A stretch of 24,204 nt of DNA from IMG/VR virus record IMGVR_UViG_3300042294_001105, positions 1 through 24,204 of that record; one strand, given 5' to 3'. The position numbers and the translations under genes were made by a program. This DNA is from a virus. This document shows, one piece after another, positions 8,668 to 15,583 of this stretch. Each line of letters begins with the position of its first letter. Within the stretch, counting starts at the first letter, position 1. The notes under the pieces were generated by a model. The model did not search any database. It saw only the letters and a list, made by a program, of their open reading frames with translations, and had not been told where the DNA came from.

Positions 8668-9408
8668 ATGCAAAGATACGAAAAGAAGATGGCGGAAATG
8701 TTTAAGAAGGTAGAACCAGCCGCTCGCCCCACGCAAGGGCAGGCCGGATTGCAGCAAGTTGCGCCGATCAAGACAGAGACTCCGGTCCAGCCCGAACAAG
8801 GATACGAGATGCCAAGCGTTGGTTATGAAATTATTTCCGACGAGCCTCAGAAGCCTGCGGAAGACCCGCTTGTTTCAGCGGCGATGCAGACAGTTGATTG
8901 GGAGGCCAGAAGGGATAAGCGCGGAAATCTGTCAATTTACGCCTTGCCCAGCGGTGATCTTGGCGGAAACTACGAAGTGGCTGGTATCAATGACCGATAT
9001 CATCCCCAGGCATTTAAAAAAATATCTTCACTACCGGCAGAGCAACGCGAAAAGGCGGCTGCCGAATATATTAGGCAATACACATCTCCATTTGTAAATC
9101 AATTGCCTGAACAGATTCGACCATTCGCCCAAGACCTTGCATTCAACCGTGGTGCCGGTGGTGCAACCAAATACATCCAACAGGGTCTTAACAGTCTTGG
9201 ACAAAAAGTATCAATAGATGGAAGGCTTGGACCTCAAACATTGCAAGCAATACAGGGTGTTGACCCAAAGGCCCTGATGAAAGCAGCAAGCCAGGCCCAA
9301 TTACAAGATGAGTATGCTAGAGCCAGATCAAACCCGGAAAGAAGGAAATTTCTTCAGGGTCTTGAGAATAGGATCAACAACCGGCTATCGCTATTCGGAG
9401 CCGTCTGA
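8668..9408 (+). CDS. GH108-type muramidase (virion peptidoglycan hydrolase)
   Basis: A 246-residue protein. I chose ATG 8668, one base after the upstream stop, with SD GGAG at 8657, over an in-frame TTG at 8647 inside the previous gene. Residues 1-65 are a linker with two GYE tags ('GYEMPS', 'GYEIISDE'). Residues 68-115 hold the catalytic part: 'DWEARRDKRGNLSIYALPSGDLGG' then 'YEVAGINDRYHP'; Glu79 is the likely general acid. Residues 150-205 are the predicted peptidoglycan domain ('FAQDLAFNRGAGGATKYIQQGL', 'DGRLGPQTLQAI'). This is the GH108 plus PG_binding_3 layout of N-acetylmuramidases. No signal peptide or holin lies next to it, and it follows the internal virion genes, so a role in local cell-wall opening during entry is more likely than host lysis. 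Confidence 0.75.
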   Translation: MQRYEKKMAEMFKKVEPAARPTQGQAGLQQVAPIKTETPVQPEQGYEMPSVGYEIISDEPQKPAEDPLVSAAMQTVDWEARRDKRGNLSIYALPSGDLGGNYEVAGINDRYHPQAFKKISSLPAEQREKAAAEYIRQYTSPFVNQLPEQIRPFAQDLAFNRGAGGATKYIQQGLNSLGQKVSIDGRLGPQTLQAIQGVDPKALMKAASQAQLQDEYARARSNPERRKFLQGLENRINNRLSLFGAV

Positions 9409-9738
9409 TTCGTAAATATAGGTCTGCCCATTATTGCCAGCAAAATAGTTCCCAACCCTTGTTCTTAAGGTTGCATCATTGCTGTAAGAAAAGTCTCCGT
9501 CAATCACGGTTAGCTTTCCATTCCCATAATACATATTTCCACAAGACCCATACAAGCCACGCGGAGTTATGAATAAAGGACCATTTTGCACAACTAGCCC
9601 ATTGCGTGTAATGGCAACCCCACGCCCACCGCTGAACACGGCATTGCCGGACGGGTATGTAGTTCCCACGAATTCGTCCAAATCCTCACCCATCACCGGT
9701 GCCACCAGCACCGCCATTAGGAATAGTATTGCTTTCAT
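9391..9738 (-). CDS. Secreted small protein with signal peptide (moron-like)
   Basis: A 115-residue minus-strand protein that overlaps the muramidase end by 18 bases. I prefer ATG 9738 (SD GGAG nine bases upstream) to the in-frame ATG 9756. The N-terminus 'MKAILFLMAVLVAPVMG' is a textbook Sec signal peptide with a hydrophobic core and likely cleavage after 'VMG'. The mature part has Gly/Tyr/Asn-rich strands ('GRGVAITRNGLVVQNGPLFITPRGLYGSCGNMYYGNGKLTVIDGDFSYSNDATLRTRVGNYF') with a repeated strand-turn character; 'GNGKLTVIDGDFSY' is reminiscent of bacterial secreted proteins of unknown function. It is isolated, oppositely oriented and has a TTGACT box 35 bases upstream, so it probably has its own promoter. 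This fits a cargo gene acting on the host envelope. Confidence 0.65.
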   Translation of the reverse strand: MKAILFLMAVLVAPVMGEDLDEFVGTTYPSGNAVFSGGRGVAITRNGLVVQNGPLFITPRGLYGSCGNMYYGNGKLTVIDGDFSYSNDATLRTRVGNYFAGNNGQTYIYESDGSE

Positions 9739-9767
9739 GCGTAAAAACTCCAGCATCTGCGCCGTCT

Positions 9768-9773
9768 AGTCAA
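9768..9773 (-). promoter_or_regulatory. TTGACT box upstream of the secreted-protein gene
   Basis: TTGACT on the minus strand begins 35 bases before the ATG at 9738. No convincing -10 hexamer lies 16-18 bases downstream. The box belongs to a set of four with the same spacing to a start codon (see findings). Confidence 0.35.
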
Positions 9774-9775
9774 GC

Positions 9776-10156
9776 ATGAAATTATCCGCCAGACAAATAG
9801 GTGCAGTAGGCGTGGCCCGTGTGGCCGGTGCGCTTTTTCGCAACGGGTATAGCGTGCTGACCCCGATGGAGGATTTTTCCAGCTACGACCTGGTGGCCGA
9901 GCGCAACGGAAAGTTTCACCGAATCCAGATCAAGACCACCAGCAAGCCGGAACACGACAAACTTCATTATCGTTTTATGACAAGTTCCGGGCATCAGGGA
10001 AAGGTGATGTACACCAAGGCCAAGGTTGATTATATTATCTGCTGGGCGATGGATGAGGATTTATTCTGGATTCTAAAGCCGCACGAATGTCGCACCACCA
10101 CCAAGAAGTTTTACCCAAATTCAGGTTCCTCATGGCGAATCATAAACGACCTCTGA
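9776..10156 (+). CDS. PD-(D/E)XK endonuclease-like protein (PDDEXK_5 type)
   Basis: A 126-residue protein. The core is 'GAVGVARVAGALFRNGYSVLTPMEDFSSYDLVAERNGKFHRIQIKTTS': helix, 'G..V..P..D...yDlV.E.ngk...iQiKTt'. This is the pattern of the small PD-(D/E)XK family that includes I-Ssp6803I-like intron endonucleases. Candidate metal-binding residues are Asp38 and Gln51-x-Lys53, with the usual Glu replaced by Gln, as is frequent in this family. The C-terminal part 'YIICWAMDEDLFWILKPHECRTT' is the expected second strand pair. It is the first gene of the plus-strand early block. It could be a free-standing homing-type nuclease or a DNA-processing enzyme; no intron was found. Confidence 0.65.
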   Translation: MKLSARQIGAVGVARVAGALFRNGYSVLTPMEDFSSYDLVAERNGKFHRIQIKTTSKPEHDKLHYRFMTSSGHQGKVMYTKAKVDYIICWAMDEDLFWILKPHECRTTTKKFYPNSGSSWRIINDL

Positions 10157-10314
10157 CCCCCAAACAGGCTTGGCGTCTGTTCGAGGATGCCATTAAAGAT
10201 ACTGATGATATCGAGAAGGCTGCCGAATGGATACGCAGGCACCCGCAGATTGCCAAGAAGATGACCGGTGCGGGGTTATTAGCCTGCTTTGACGAAGACA
10301 TAAAAAAGTATTGA
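10132..10314 (+). CDS. Small helical protein, unknown function
   Basis: A 60-residue protein if started at ATG 10132 ('MANHKRPLTPKQAWRLFEDA'); an upstream ATG at 10087 in the same frame would add a His-rich stretch that is the shadow of the preceding gene. The sequence 'TPKQAWRLFEDAIKDTDDIEKAAEWIRRHPQIAKKMTGAGLLACFDEDIKKY' is all helical and charged. No strong SD is visible, so translation may be coupled to the 25-base overlap with the upstream gene. No family recognised. Confidence 0.45.
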   Translation: MANHKRPLTPKQAWRLFEDAIKDTDDIEKAAEWIRRHPQIAKKMTGAGLLACFDEDIKKY

Positions 10315-10327
10315 CTCAATTTTGACA
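10311..10327 (+). promoter_or_regulatory. Tandem TTGACT/TTGACA boxes upstream of resolvase-like gene
   Basis: TTGACT at 10311 lies 34 bases before ATG 10345, and TTGACA follows at 10322. Both look like -35 hexamers but no good -10 follows either. The first shares its distance to the start codon with three other genes in the window. Confidence 0.35.
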
Positions 10328-10344
10328 CGCCTCCAATGTGGGGC

Positions 10345-10779
10345 ATGGCAATCAATTCAAGACGCAAAGGCGCGGCAGGCGAGCGAGAGTTTGCATCCTA
10401 CCTAAGAGAGCAGGGTTGGCAGAAAGCACGGCGCACCCAACAATACGCCGGTGATCCAGAGGGCGGTTCTGGGGATGTGGTCTGCGCGAACTTCCCATTT
10501 CATTGCGAGGTCAAGCGTTGCCAGCAGATCAAGCCGGAGCAATGGATGGCCCAGGCCAAGGGCGATGCGCCGGAAGGCAAGATCCCGGCGGTGTTCTTTC
10601 GCCGCAACGGAGAGAAGAAGTGGCTGGCCATCATTGAGGCCGACGACCTTTGCGAAATCGCCCGTCATATTGCCCCTCCTAATTTCACGGTCGATGTCGT
10701 CCAGACCGCGCCCGTGGCCACGACCGTAGCCCAAGGATTTGTAATGCCTTCCACCCCACTAAACCCAAACCAAATATAG
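10345..10779 (+). CDS. Holliday-junction-resolvase-like PD-(D/E)XK nuclease
   Basis: A 144-residue protein. Start ATG 10345 gives the conserved opening 'MAINSRRKGAAGEREFASYL'; an in-frame ATG lies three codons earlier. Catalytic pattern: Glu13 in helix 1, Asp44 in 'GSGDVV', Glu55-x-Lys57 in 'CEVKR', then 'WMAQAKGD' and 'PAVFFRRNG-KKWLAIIEADD'. This is the layout of Hjc-like or putative PD-(D/E)XK phage nucleases that cut branched DNA during replication or packaging. It is followed 14 bases later by the SSB-like gene, which supports a role in recombination-dependent replication. Confidence 0.7.
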   Translation: MAINSRRKGAAGEREFASYLREQGWQKARRTQQYAGDPEGGSGDVVCANFPFHCEVKRCQQIKPEQWMAQAKGDAPEGKIPAVFFRRNGEKKWLAIIEADDLCEIARHIAPPNFTVDVVQTAPVATTVAQGFVMPSTPLNPNQI

Positions 10780-10793
10780 AAAGGTAAAATAAC

Positions 10794-11441
10794 ATGAGCC
10801 TAACCATCAGTGAAACATCCAAAAATACGGAACGTCAACTACCAGAGGCGGGAGCCACGGTCGGCGTTCTATTCAGCCTTGTCGATCTCGGTACCCAGGA
10901 AGTTACCTGGGACGGAGAGACCAAGTGGACCCCTAAACTCCGCTTGGCTTTCGAGTTGCCTGAACAGGTGATCGAAGGCGAGGTGACTGAGAATGGCAAA
11001 ACCACAAAGGTGACGAAACCGATGGTCGTTTCCATCGAACTCACCCGCAGCCTTGGCGAGCGTGCGACCTTGCGGAAGCACCTTGAAACTTGGCGCGGTC
11101 AGGCGTTCACCAGCAAAGAACTCGCCAGCTTCAGCCTCAAGAACCTCTTGGGCAAGGCTTGCTTGCTCACTCTGGTTCACAAGACCAGCCAGGCCGGGCG
11201 CAACTACTGCGCGATCCAAGGCATCGCCAAGTTGCCCAAGTCGATGAAGGCTCCGGCCACCACCCAAAACAGCCAGGTCTTCTACGAGATCGAGCAGGGT
11301 GAGGGAGGCCAGTTTGGCGAACTGCCGGAATGGTTGCAGGAGAAGATCCGTTCCAGCAAGGAGTTGTCCGGTGCGTCTTCGGCACCGCAGGCTAAAGCTG
11401 CCACCAGCACTGACGCAGACGGCAACCCGATGCCGTTCTAA
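10794..11441 (+). CDS. Single-stranded DNA-binding-like protein
   Basis: A 215-residue protein with SD (GAAAGG) upstream. Pattern: 'GATVGVLFSLVDLGTQEV', 'KLRLAFELPE', 'SIELTRSLGERATLRKHLETWRGQAFTSKELASFSLKNLLGKACLLTLVHKTSQAGRNYCAIQGIAKLPK'. This is a beta-rich phage family often annotated as ssDNA-binding or replication protein. The C-terminal 40 residues are disordered and end 'TDADGNPMPF', the acidic tail plus terminal Pro-Phe that SSBs use to recruit partner proteins. It lies between resolvase-like and exonuclease-like genes. The function is inferred from pattern, tail and context. Confidence 0.65.
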   Translation: MSLTISETSKNTERQLPEAGATVGVLFSLVDLGTQEVTWDGETKWTPKLRLAFELPEQVIEGEVTENGKTTKVTKPMVVSIELTRSLGERATLRKHLETWRGQAFTSKELASFSLKNLLGKACLLTLVHKTSQAGRNYCAIQGIAKLPKSMKAPATTQNSQVFYEIEQGEGGQFGELPEWLQEKIRSSKELSGASSAPQAKAATSTDADGNPMPF

Positions 11442-11445
11442 TCAG

Positions 11446-12264
11446 ATGGCTCTTACTCTCACGCAGAAAGAGCCATCGACCGCTAAACTCGTTCAAACCG
11501 AGTCCAGCGGACATTGGTACACACAGGAAGGCGAGTCCGCCCACGTTGTCATTGGAAAGAACGGCAACGAGCGCAACACCACGGTTACGGACGCGCGCAA
11601 GATGGGTTTGCTCCCATCGGTCACAAGCGTCCTGGGCATCATGGATAAACCTCAACTCACGGCATGGAAGATCGAGCAGGCCATCATGTCCTCGCTAACG
11701 CTTCCGAAGGAGGACGGTGAAACACTCGAAGAGTACGCAAAGCGGGTCGTCAAAGACTCGAAGCAATCCACAACCAAGGCGGCGGAACACGGCACGAAAA
11801 TGCACGAACAAATGGAGCATATCCTACTTGGACGTGATTGTTCCAAAGACCCGGAACTCCAGCCGTATATCAAGACGTTTAGAGAGTGGGCTGAAGACAA
11901 TATCGAAAGAACCTATTGGTGCGAAAAAGCACTGGTTGGTGCTGGTTACGCTGGACGATGCGATGCCTACGTCAAGCTGAAGGGAATTGGTGACGCAATC
12001 ATCGACCTTAAGAACCGCAAGGTAAATCCGAAGTACGACCCGTTCTACGATAGCGACTGCGCCCAACTTTGGGCCTATCGCATAGCCTCGGATAACCCCC
12101 AGGCTGCGTGTGTTTCGGTGGTCTTGGCTGCCAACGATCCCGAAACGTTGGTGATACACCAGTGGAGCGAGGAGGAACTGCACGAAGCCGGAATCGCCTT
12201 CAGTGCCATGCTCAAGGTCTGGGCGTGGTCAAAGAAGTACAACCCGCCGGGGATGAAACTATGA
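11446..12264 (+). CDS. RecB/Cas4-like PD-(D/E)XK exonuclease
   Basis: A 272-residue protein starting at ATG 11446, four bases after the SSB-like gene; the longer upstream frame is shadow. Nuclease motifs: 'HGTKMHEQME' (115-124, helix with His and Glu), 'YAGRCDAYVKL' (Asp173), 'AIIDLKNRK' (Asp187-x-Lys189) and 'AQLWAYRIAS' (Gln207..Tyr211). Order and spacing fit RecB-like or lambda-exonuclease-like phage nucleases. It would resect double-strand ends and hand ssDNA to the SSB-like protein next door. No annealing protein (Redβ/RecT) is evident in the window. Its TGA overlaps the next ATG (ATGA). Confidence 0.75.
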   Translation: MALTLTQKEPSTAKLVQTESSGHWYTQEGESAHVVIGKNGNERNTTVTDARKMGLLPSVTSVLGIMDKPQLTAWKIEQAIMSSLTLPKEDGETLEEYAKRVVKDSKQSTTKAAEHGTKMHEQMEHILLGRDCSKDPELQPYIKTFREWAEDNIERTYWCEKALVGAGYAGRCDAYVKLKGIGDAIIDLKNRKVNPKYDPFYDSDCAQLWAYRIASDNPQAACVSVVLAANDPETLVIHQWSEEELHEAGIAFSAMLKVWAWSKKYNPPGMKL

Positions 12265-12557
12265 CACCACCCACCATAGAAGAACTTGGTAAAGCCGCCG
12301 AGGATATAACGTGGCGCGTTATGGGCAAAGGCTCGGAGAAATCCGCCTACGGAGAATGGTTTCATGTTGACAAGCCGGTGCATGATTACCATATAGGTCG
12401 TGCTATGCGTCACTTGTCCACGGCCATGTTGCAGTTGCAGAAGTCAACGCCTTGCCCGGACAACAACGGCGAAACGGCTGCGGATCACCTCGAAAGGGCT
12501 TTGGTCCGCGCCTTGTTTGCCTGGGCGCAAATCAAAAAGGAAGTACCACGACTATGA
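12261..12557 (+). CDS. Small phage protein, unknown (weak DUF5664-like pattern)
   Basis: A 98-residue protein started at ATG 12261, overlapping the exonuclease stop as ATGA. The sequence 'DYHIGRAMRHLSTAMLQLQKSTPCPDNNGETAADHLERALVRALFAWAQIKKE' is helical, with a 'D...G.....HLeRAlvRal' motif that weakly recalls the His-containing helices of phage DUF5664/MazG-related proteins. No catalytic set is convincing. It is part of a strictly coupled gene chain (12261-13733) and is therefore expressed with the nuclease and glycosyltransferase. Confidence 0.45.
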   Translation: MTPPTIEELGKAAEDITWRVMGKGSEKSAYGEWFHVDKPVHDYHIGRAMRHLSTAMLQLQKSTPCPDNNGETAADHLERALVRALFAWAQIKKEVPRL

Positions 12558-12829
12558 GGAAAATAGAGGATATCAAAGTAACATTCATCTGGGGAGGCCG
12601 CGAAGTCACGGCATGGGGCGACTGCGATTACAAGACGCACCGCATTGACATCGGGCCGCAGGGTTACCGAGAACACGTCATGGCGGACGTGCCTTACGAT
12701 ATGTCAATCTCTCGCATCACGGTTTGCCACGGTGACGCAGACATCGCCAACCCCGAGCCGGAACTGCTGGAATTTGCCGAGCAGCTTCTCATGGAGGAAG
12801 CCGACGAACAACTTTGCGAGGTGGCATGA
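12554..12829 (+). CDS. Small phage protein, unknown function
   Basis: A 91-residue protein, ATG 12554 overlapping the previous TGA. N-terminal strands ('IKVTFIWGGREVTAWGDCDYKTHRIDIGPQGYREHVMADV') are followed by an acidic helical tail ('EPELLEFAEQLLMEEADEQLCEVA'). It resembles small beta-plus-acidic-helix proteins common in phage early regions, but no family is recognised. Its TGA overlaps the glycosyltransferase ATG. Confidence 0.5.
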   Translation: MRKIEDIKVTFIWGGREVTAWGDCDYKTHRIDIGPQGYREHVMADVPYDMSISRITVCHGDADIANPEPELLEFAEQLLMEEADEQLCEVA

Positions 12830-13491
12830 AGAAAGTTGTAGTCACGCAGGCTTTTGGGGATGATTGGCTTGAGGTTCTCAAGCTGACCAAGCCGCGCATG
12901 GAGGAGTATTGCCGTAGGCACGAGCAGGACTTTATCTCCATCGAGAAGCCGCTGGCGCATCCGGTTCAGTACAGCAAGCTTATCATCCCGCACCTGATGA
13001 CGACCAAGGGGTACGATGTCGTTACCTTCCTTGACGCTGATGTGTTGGTCGCGCTGGACTGCCCTGACATCTCCAAGGATGTAGAGAAGTTCTGCGCCTT
13101 TGACGAAGGTGCCTACCTTGACCGCAAGCCGGGAATGACGGCACTGGCCAAGGCTTTTGGTTACAAGATCGAGCCAAGGTTCTACGTCAACACGGGTGTC
13201 TTTGTGGTTACGAAAAGCTTTGCCGGAATCTTCGCACAGCCGCCCATAGGATTGTTCCCCAATCACTTTGCCGAACAGACCTGGATGAACATCATGGCGC
13301 ACCTGTGCGATCTGGATCTTCAGGAGCTTGACCCGTCCTTTAACTGCATGACCAGCGTCGAGGAACACTTCGGGCTGAACCGATATATGGATGCCCAGAT
13401 GATCCACTACGCCGGACAATCCAACGACATGGCCAAGCTTCGCGGCCAGATTGAGGCTGACATCAAGAAGCTGGAAGAGGAGATCCGATGA
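12826..13491 (+). CDS. GT-A fold glycosyltransferase (GT8-like)
   Basis: A 221-residue protein; ATG 12826 overlaps the upstream TGA and has a GAGG SD. Motifs: 'PVQYSKLIIPHLMTTKGYDVVTFLDADVLV' with the metal/nucleotide-sugar DxD at Asp70-Ala-Asp72, 'FYVNTGVFVV' (119-128), 'FAEQTWMN' (148-155) and 'MIHYAGQ' (192-198). This set is typical of GT8-like nucleotide-diphospho-sugar transferases. It acts in the cytoplasm on an acceptor that cannot be read from the sequence. A hydroxylase gene and a GT9 gene lie 0.9 and 3.1 kb downstream. A charged C-terminal helix (200-221) may mediate contacts. Confidence 0.7.
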   Translation: MKKVVVTQAFGDDWLEVLKLTKPRMEEYCRRHEQDFISIEKPLAHPVQYSKLIIPHLMTTKGYDVVTFLDADVLVALDCPDISKDVEKFCAFDEGAYLDRKPGMTALAKAFGYKIEPRFYVNTGVFVVTKSFAGIFAQPPIGLFPNHFAEQTWMNIMAHLCDLDLQELDPSFNCMTSVEEHFGLNRYMDAQMIHYAGQSNDMAKLRGQIEADIKKLEEEIR

Positions 13492-13733
13492 CCTCGGTCA
13501 AGGTGATCCCGCATGGAGACAAGTGGCGGGTGGTGACGGAGTCTATGGAGAACCCGGTTGGTCCGCGCCTGTGGGGTGCCGAGCCTCCCAACGGGTTGCC
13601 GACAGCCGACGATGTGTTCGACGACAAGCAGAACGCTCTGGATGCGGCGCGGCTATGGAACGCTTATTCGGCCTGGGCCGAGGATCGTTCTGGAAAGAGG
13701 AAGAAATGGTCAAAGCTGAAGCGAACCGCCTGA
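13488..13733 (+). CDS. Small phage protein, unknown function
   Basis: An 81-residue protein with ATGA coupling to the glycosyltransferase. 'VKVIPHGDKWRVVTESMENPVGPRLWGAE' looks like a small beta sheet; 'TADDVFDDKQNALDAARLWNAYSAWAEDRSGKRKKWSKLKR' is a helix with a strongly basic end. The overall pattern 'g.kW.v.......f....kAl..A...n' is common in small phage proteins. It overlaps the next gene by 28 bases. Confidence 0.5.
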   Translation: MTSVKVIPHGDKWRVVTESMENPVGPRLWGAEPPNGLPTADDVFDDKQNALDAARLWNAYSAWAEDRSGKRKKWSKLKRTA

Positions 13734-14035
13734 CCCACGAGGAGCGGGTCAAGCTGCTCGCCAGCGAGATTGCCATCCGGGCGATCTACGACCTGCGCCT
13801 ATTGCAACGCCGCAAGGTATTGGTCGGGGACGAACTGACACCGGCGAACAAGCGTCCGGGCCTGAAAGACTGTTGCTGCTACCGCGAGGAGGACAACATA
13901 AAAAACCTGCTTGACGATTTCAAGAACGGCACCGTACTCTTTTGGTGCAGGATGGGCGGGGCGAACATCGACCAATCCACCCTGAACAAAATGCTTAAGA
14001 GGAGGAAAGATGACGGACTATCTGAAGTTCTTTAG
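13706..14035 (+). CDS. Small Cys-containing phage protein, unknown
   Basis: A 109-residue protein. Start ATG 13706 is preceded by an AAAGAGG SD; the frame is open further upstream but only as shadow of the previous genes. A helical N-half ('LTHEERVKLLASEIAIRAIYDLRLLQRRKVL') is followed by 'LKDCCCYREEDNIKNLLDDFKNGTVLFWCRMGGANID'. The Cys triplet plus Cys near residue 86 could bind metal, but no known finger spacing is seen. It overlaps both neighbours. Confidence 0.5.
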   Translation: MVKAEANRLTHEERVKLLASEIAIRAIYDLRLLQRRKVLVGDELTPANKRPGLKDCCCYREEDNIKNLLDDFKNGTVLFWCRMGGANIDQSTLNKMLKRRKDDGLSEVL

Positions 14036-14177
14036 CGAGGTGAGCGCACGCGTCATCTTGTTCGCCCTGCTTGCGGGCGCAGGGATGATGTTGCTGGTGT
14101 TCGCCGGAAGCTTCATGGCATGGCTGATTGCAAAATCAAGAGAGGAGAAATCACAATGGATGAATTGGGACAAATAA
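14010..14177 (+). CDS. Small single-span membrane protein (55 aa)
   Basis: ATG 14010 follows a very strong SD (GGAGGAAAG). The 55 residues contain one long hydrophobic segment, 'VILFALLAGAGMMLLVFAG' plus 'SFMAWLI' (about residues 15-40), flanked by 'MTDYLKFFSEVSAR' and a polar tail 'AKSREEKSQWMNWDK'. The helix has small-residue packing motifs (G/A-x-x-G). It overlaps the genes on both sides in other frames. Size and topology fit a holin-like or superinfection-exclusion peptide, but also any small phage membrane protein. Confidence 0.6.
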   Translation: MTDYLKFFSEVSARVILFALLAGAGMMLLVFAGSFMAWLIAKSREEKSQWMNWDK

Positions 14178-14395
14178 AGTTTCTCGGCGAGCGCGAGGTA
14201 AAAATGATCGAAATGAAATTCGACATGGATGACATTGCGTCCGACAAGCTGGCATCCATTGGATTTAACAGGATCAAGTATGATCGCGAGGAATTGGCGA
14301 GTTACGCCATCAAAAAGCTTCTGGAGGAATACGTTGAAAGGAAGAACAAATGCAAACCAAAAAAGCGTTCAAGCAAAAAATCCTCACGGCGGTAA
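14156..14395 (+). CDS. Small basic-tailed phage protein, unknown
   Basis: A 79-residue protein started at ATG 14156 with SD GAGGAG; an in-frame ATG at 14120 lies inside the membrane-protein gene and lacks an SD. The body 'GEREVKMIEMKFDMDDIASDKLASIGFNRIKYDREELASYAIKKLLEEYVERK' is alpha/beta. The C-terminus is highly basic ('KPKKRSSKKSSRR'), suggesting nucleic-acid contact. It overlaps the oxygenase gene by 46 bases. No family recognised. Confidence 0.5.
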   Translation: MDELGQIKFLGEREVKMIEMKFDMDDIASDKLASIGFNRIKYDREELASYAIKKLLEEYVERKNKCKPKKRSSKKSSRR

Positions 14396-14922
14396 CCGTA
14401 CCGCAAGTCCTGACCCGCTCGCAGTGCGAGATGATTATTCGCGATGCGGAGGTCATCGGGATGAAGCGCGCGCCGGTGTTGTCGAAGGACGGCACCCACG
14501 TTGCCAGCCGCACCCGGACCTGCTCGTCGTGCTGGATACCCAAGGCACCGCACTTCCAGTGGCTTTACAATTACCTGGCCGCAGTGGTGGATCAGGTCAA
14601 CACGGAACACTATCGCTTCGACATAATGGATATGCAGCAGCTTCAGGTGCTGAGGTATCGCCCATTCCAGAAGTTCAGGTGGCACTTCGACACCTATGAC
14701 GGTAGCGACCGCAAGCTGACCTGCGTTATCAACCTATCCCGCCCTCAGGAATATGTGGGCGGAGGGTTGCGCGTAGAGGCCGATTGGCATGGGGTGGAGA
14801 AGTCCACGCACCAGGGATCGGCAAACTTCTTCCCTTCATGGATCAAGCACAAGGCCAAGGCACCCCTGCTCGGAACGCGCTGGGCGTTGGTAGCATGGAT
14901 CACAGGGCCGCAATGGAAGTAG
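14350..14922 (+). CDS. 2-oxoglutarate/Fe(II)-dependent oxygenase (P4H/PKHD-like)
   Basis: A 190-residue protein with SD GAAAGGAAG. Motifs: 'LTRSQCEMIIRDAE' (entry helix of prolyl-hydroxylase-like oxygenases), 'QLQVLRYRPFQKFRWHFDTYDG' containing the iron ligands His112-x-Asp114, 'LTCVINLSRPQEYVGGGLRVE' (the 'vi.Ls.p.dY.GGeL' strand), and 'ANFFPSWIKHKAKAPLLGTRWALVAWITGPQW' with distal iron ligand His167 and 2-oxoglutarate-binding Arg178. This is a complete double-stranded beta-helix hydroxylase. The target could be a protein side chain, a nucleobase or a small molecule. It sits between two glycosyltransferase genes, so a hydroxylated and then glycosylated product is an attractive but unproven idea. 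Confidence 0.8.
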   Translation: MQTKKAFKQKILTAVTVPQVLTRSQCEMIIRDAEVIGMKRAPVLSKDGTHVASRTRTCSSCWIPKAPHFQWLYNYLAAVVDQVNTEHYRFDIMDMQQLQVLRYRPFQKFRWHFDTYDGSDRKLTCVINLSRPQEYVGGGLRVEADWHGVEKSTHQGSANFFPSWIKHKAKAPLLGTRWALVAWITGPQWK

Positions 14923-14990
14923 GCCCGACCGAGATGCTGATGTTTGCCATCGGCATTGCCCTCATGGCGATGTGGATGGATCGCAAATGA
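14913..14990 (+). CDS. Micro membrane protein (25 aa)
   Basis: ATG 14913 overlaps the end of the oxygenase gene, and its TGA (14988-14990) overlaps the ATG of the next gene as ATGA. The 25 residues are almost entirely a hydrophobic helix ('MEVGPTEMLMFAIGIALMAMWMDRK'). Both overlaps argue that it is translated, since it bridges a gap in an otherwise coupled chain. The SD is weak, so it likely depends on coupling. Confidence 0.5.
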   Translation: MEVGPTEMLMFAIGIALMAMWMDRK

Positions 14991-15583
14991 CCTTTGCCTC
15001 CAACCTACCGCGCCACCAGTACGTCATGGTGAACCGCAAGTTTATCTCACAGGGCAACGAGAGCGGATGGGAGGATGCCGTATGGTTCGGGCTGTACTCC
15101 GTGCCGCACCGGGCCTGGGGTTGCACGGTCATGCTGAAGTGCGGTGCGTTGTACCGGGGGCTACCGCTGCACGCCCTTGCCTTCCCCAACGGAACGAGCG
15201 AGCCGTGGACCCTGGGAGACGCACAGCGGTGGGATTGTTTCGGCTGGAACTTCACGACCATCGAGTACGACTATCTGCGCGAATTGGATTGCCAGGTGTG
15301 GCTGGCCGGTAGGCAGACATGGATGCGGGGAGCCTATATGTTCACCGCCGAGCCGTATGGGGATGGGTACAGCCTGGAGCCGAGCCAAACCAAGTCGCAT
15401 CACTTCATTGAGCTTGCCAATGGAAGGATCGCCTGTGTTCCCGGCAACAACGTCTTATTCACGGAGGCATCGTTCACGGGTAAGAATGGAGTTGCCAAGC
15501 CGACATGGCTGAAGGTACAAACACAGGTATTCCACGCCGAGGAACAGCCGTTCGACGGCGTGGTTGGGGAGGAGACAGCATGA
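14987..15583 (+). CDS. Conserved-looking phage protein, unknown (198 aa)
   Basis: A 198-residue protein; ATG 14987 overlaps the stop of the micro protein (an in-frame ATG at 14972 is possible). Rich in Trp, Tyr and Gly, beta type: 'GWEDAVWFGLYSVPHRAWGCTVMLKCGALYRGLPLHALAF', 'WDCFGWNFTTIEYDYLRELDCQVW', 'FIELANGRIACVPGNNVLFTEASFTGK'. The sequence looks like a compact multi-domain beta protein. No catalytic signature is recognised. It overlaps the next gene by four bases (ATGA). Confidence 0.55.
   Translation: MTFASNLPRHQYVMVNRKFISQGNESGWEDAVWFGLYSVPHRAWGCTVMLKCGALYRGLPLHALAFPNGTSEPWTLGDAQRWDCFGWNFTTIEYDYLRELDCQVWLAGRQTWMRGAYMFTAEPYGDGYSLEPSQTKSHHFIELANGRIACVPGNNVLFTEASFTGKNGVAKPTWLKVQTQVFHAEEQPFDGVVGEETA

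Noticed and set aside
12694-13419. 241-codon minus-strand open frame opposite the GT-A glycosyltransferase
   Set aside because: The plus strand has a clear glycosyltransferase with DxD motif and ATGA coupling; the minus frame shows no family motif or SD.
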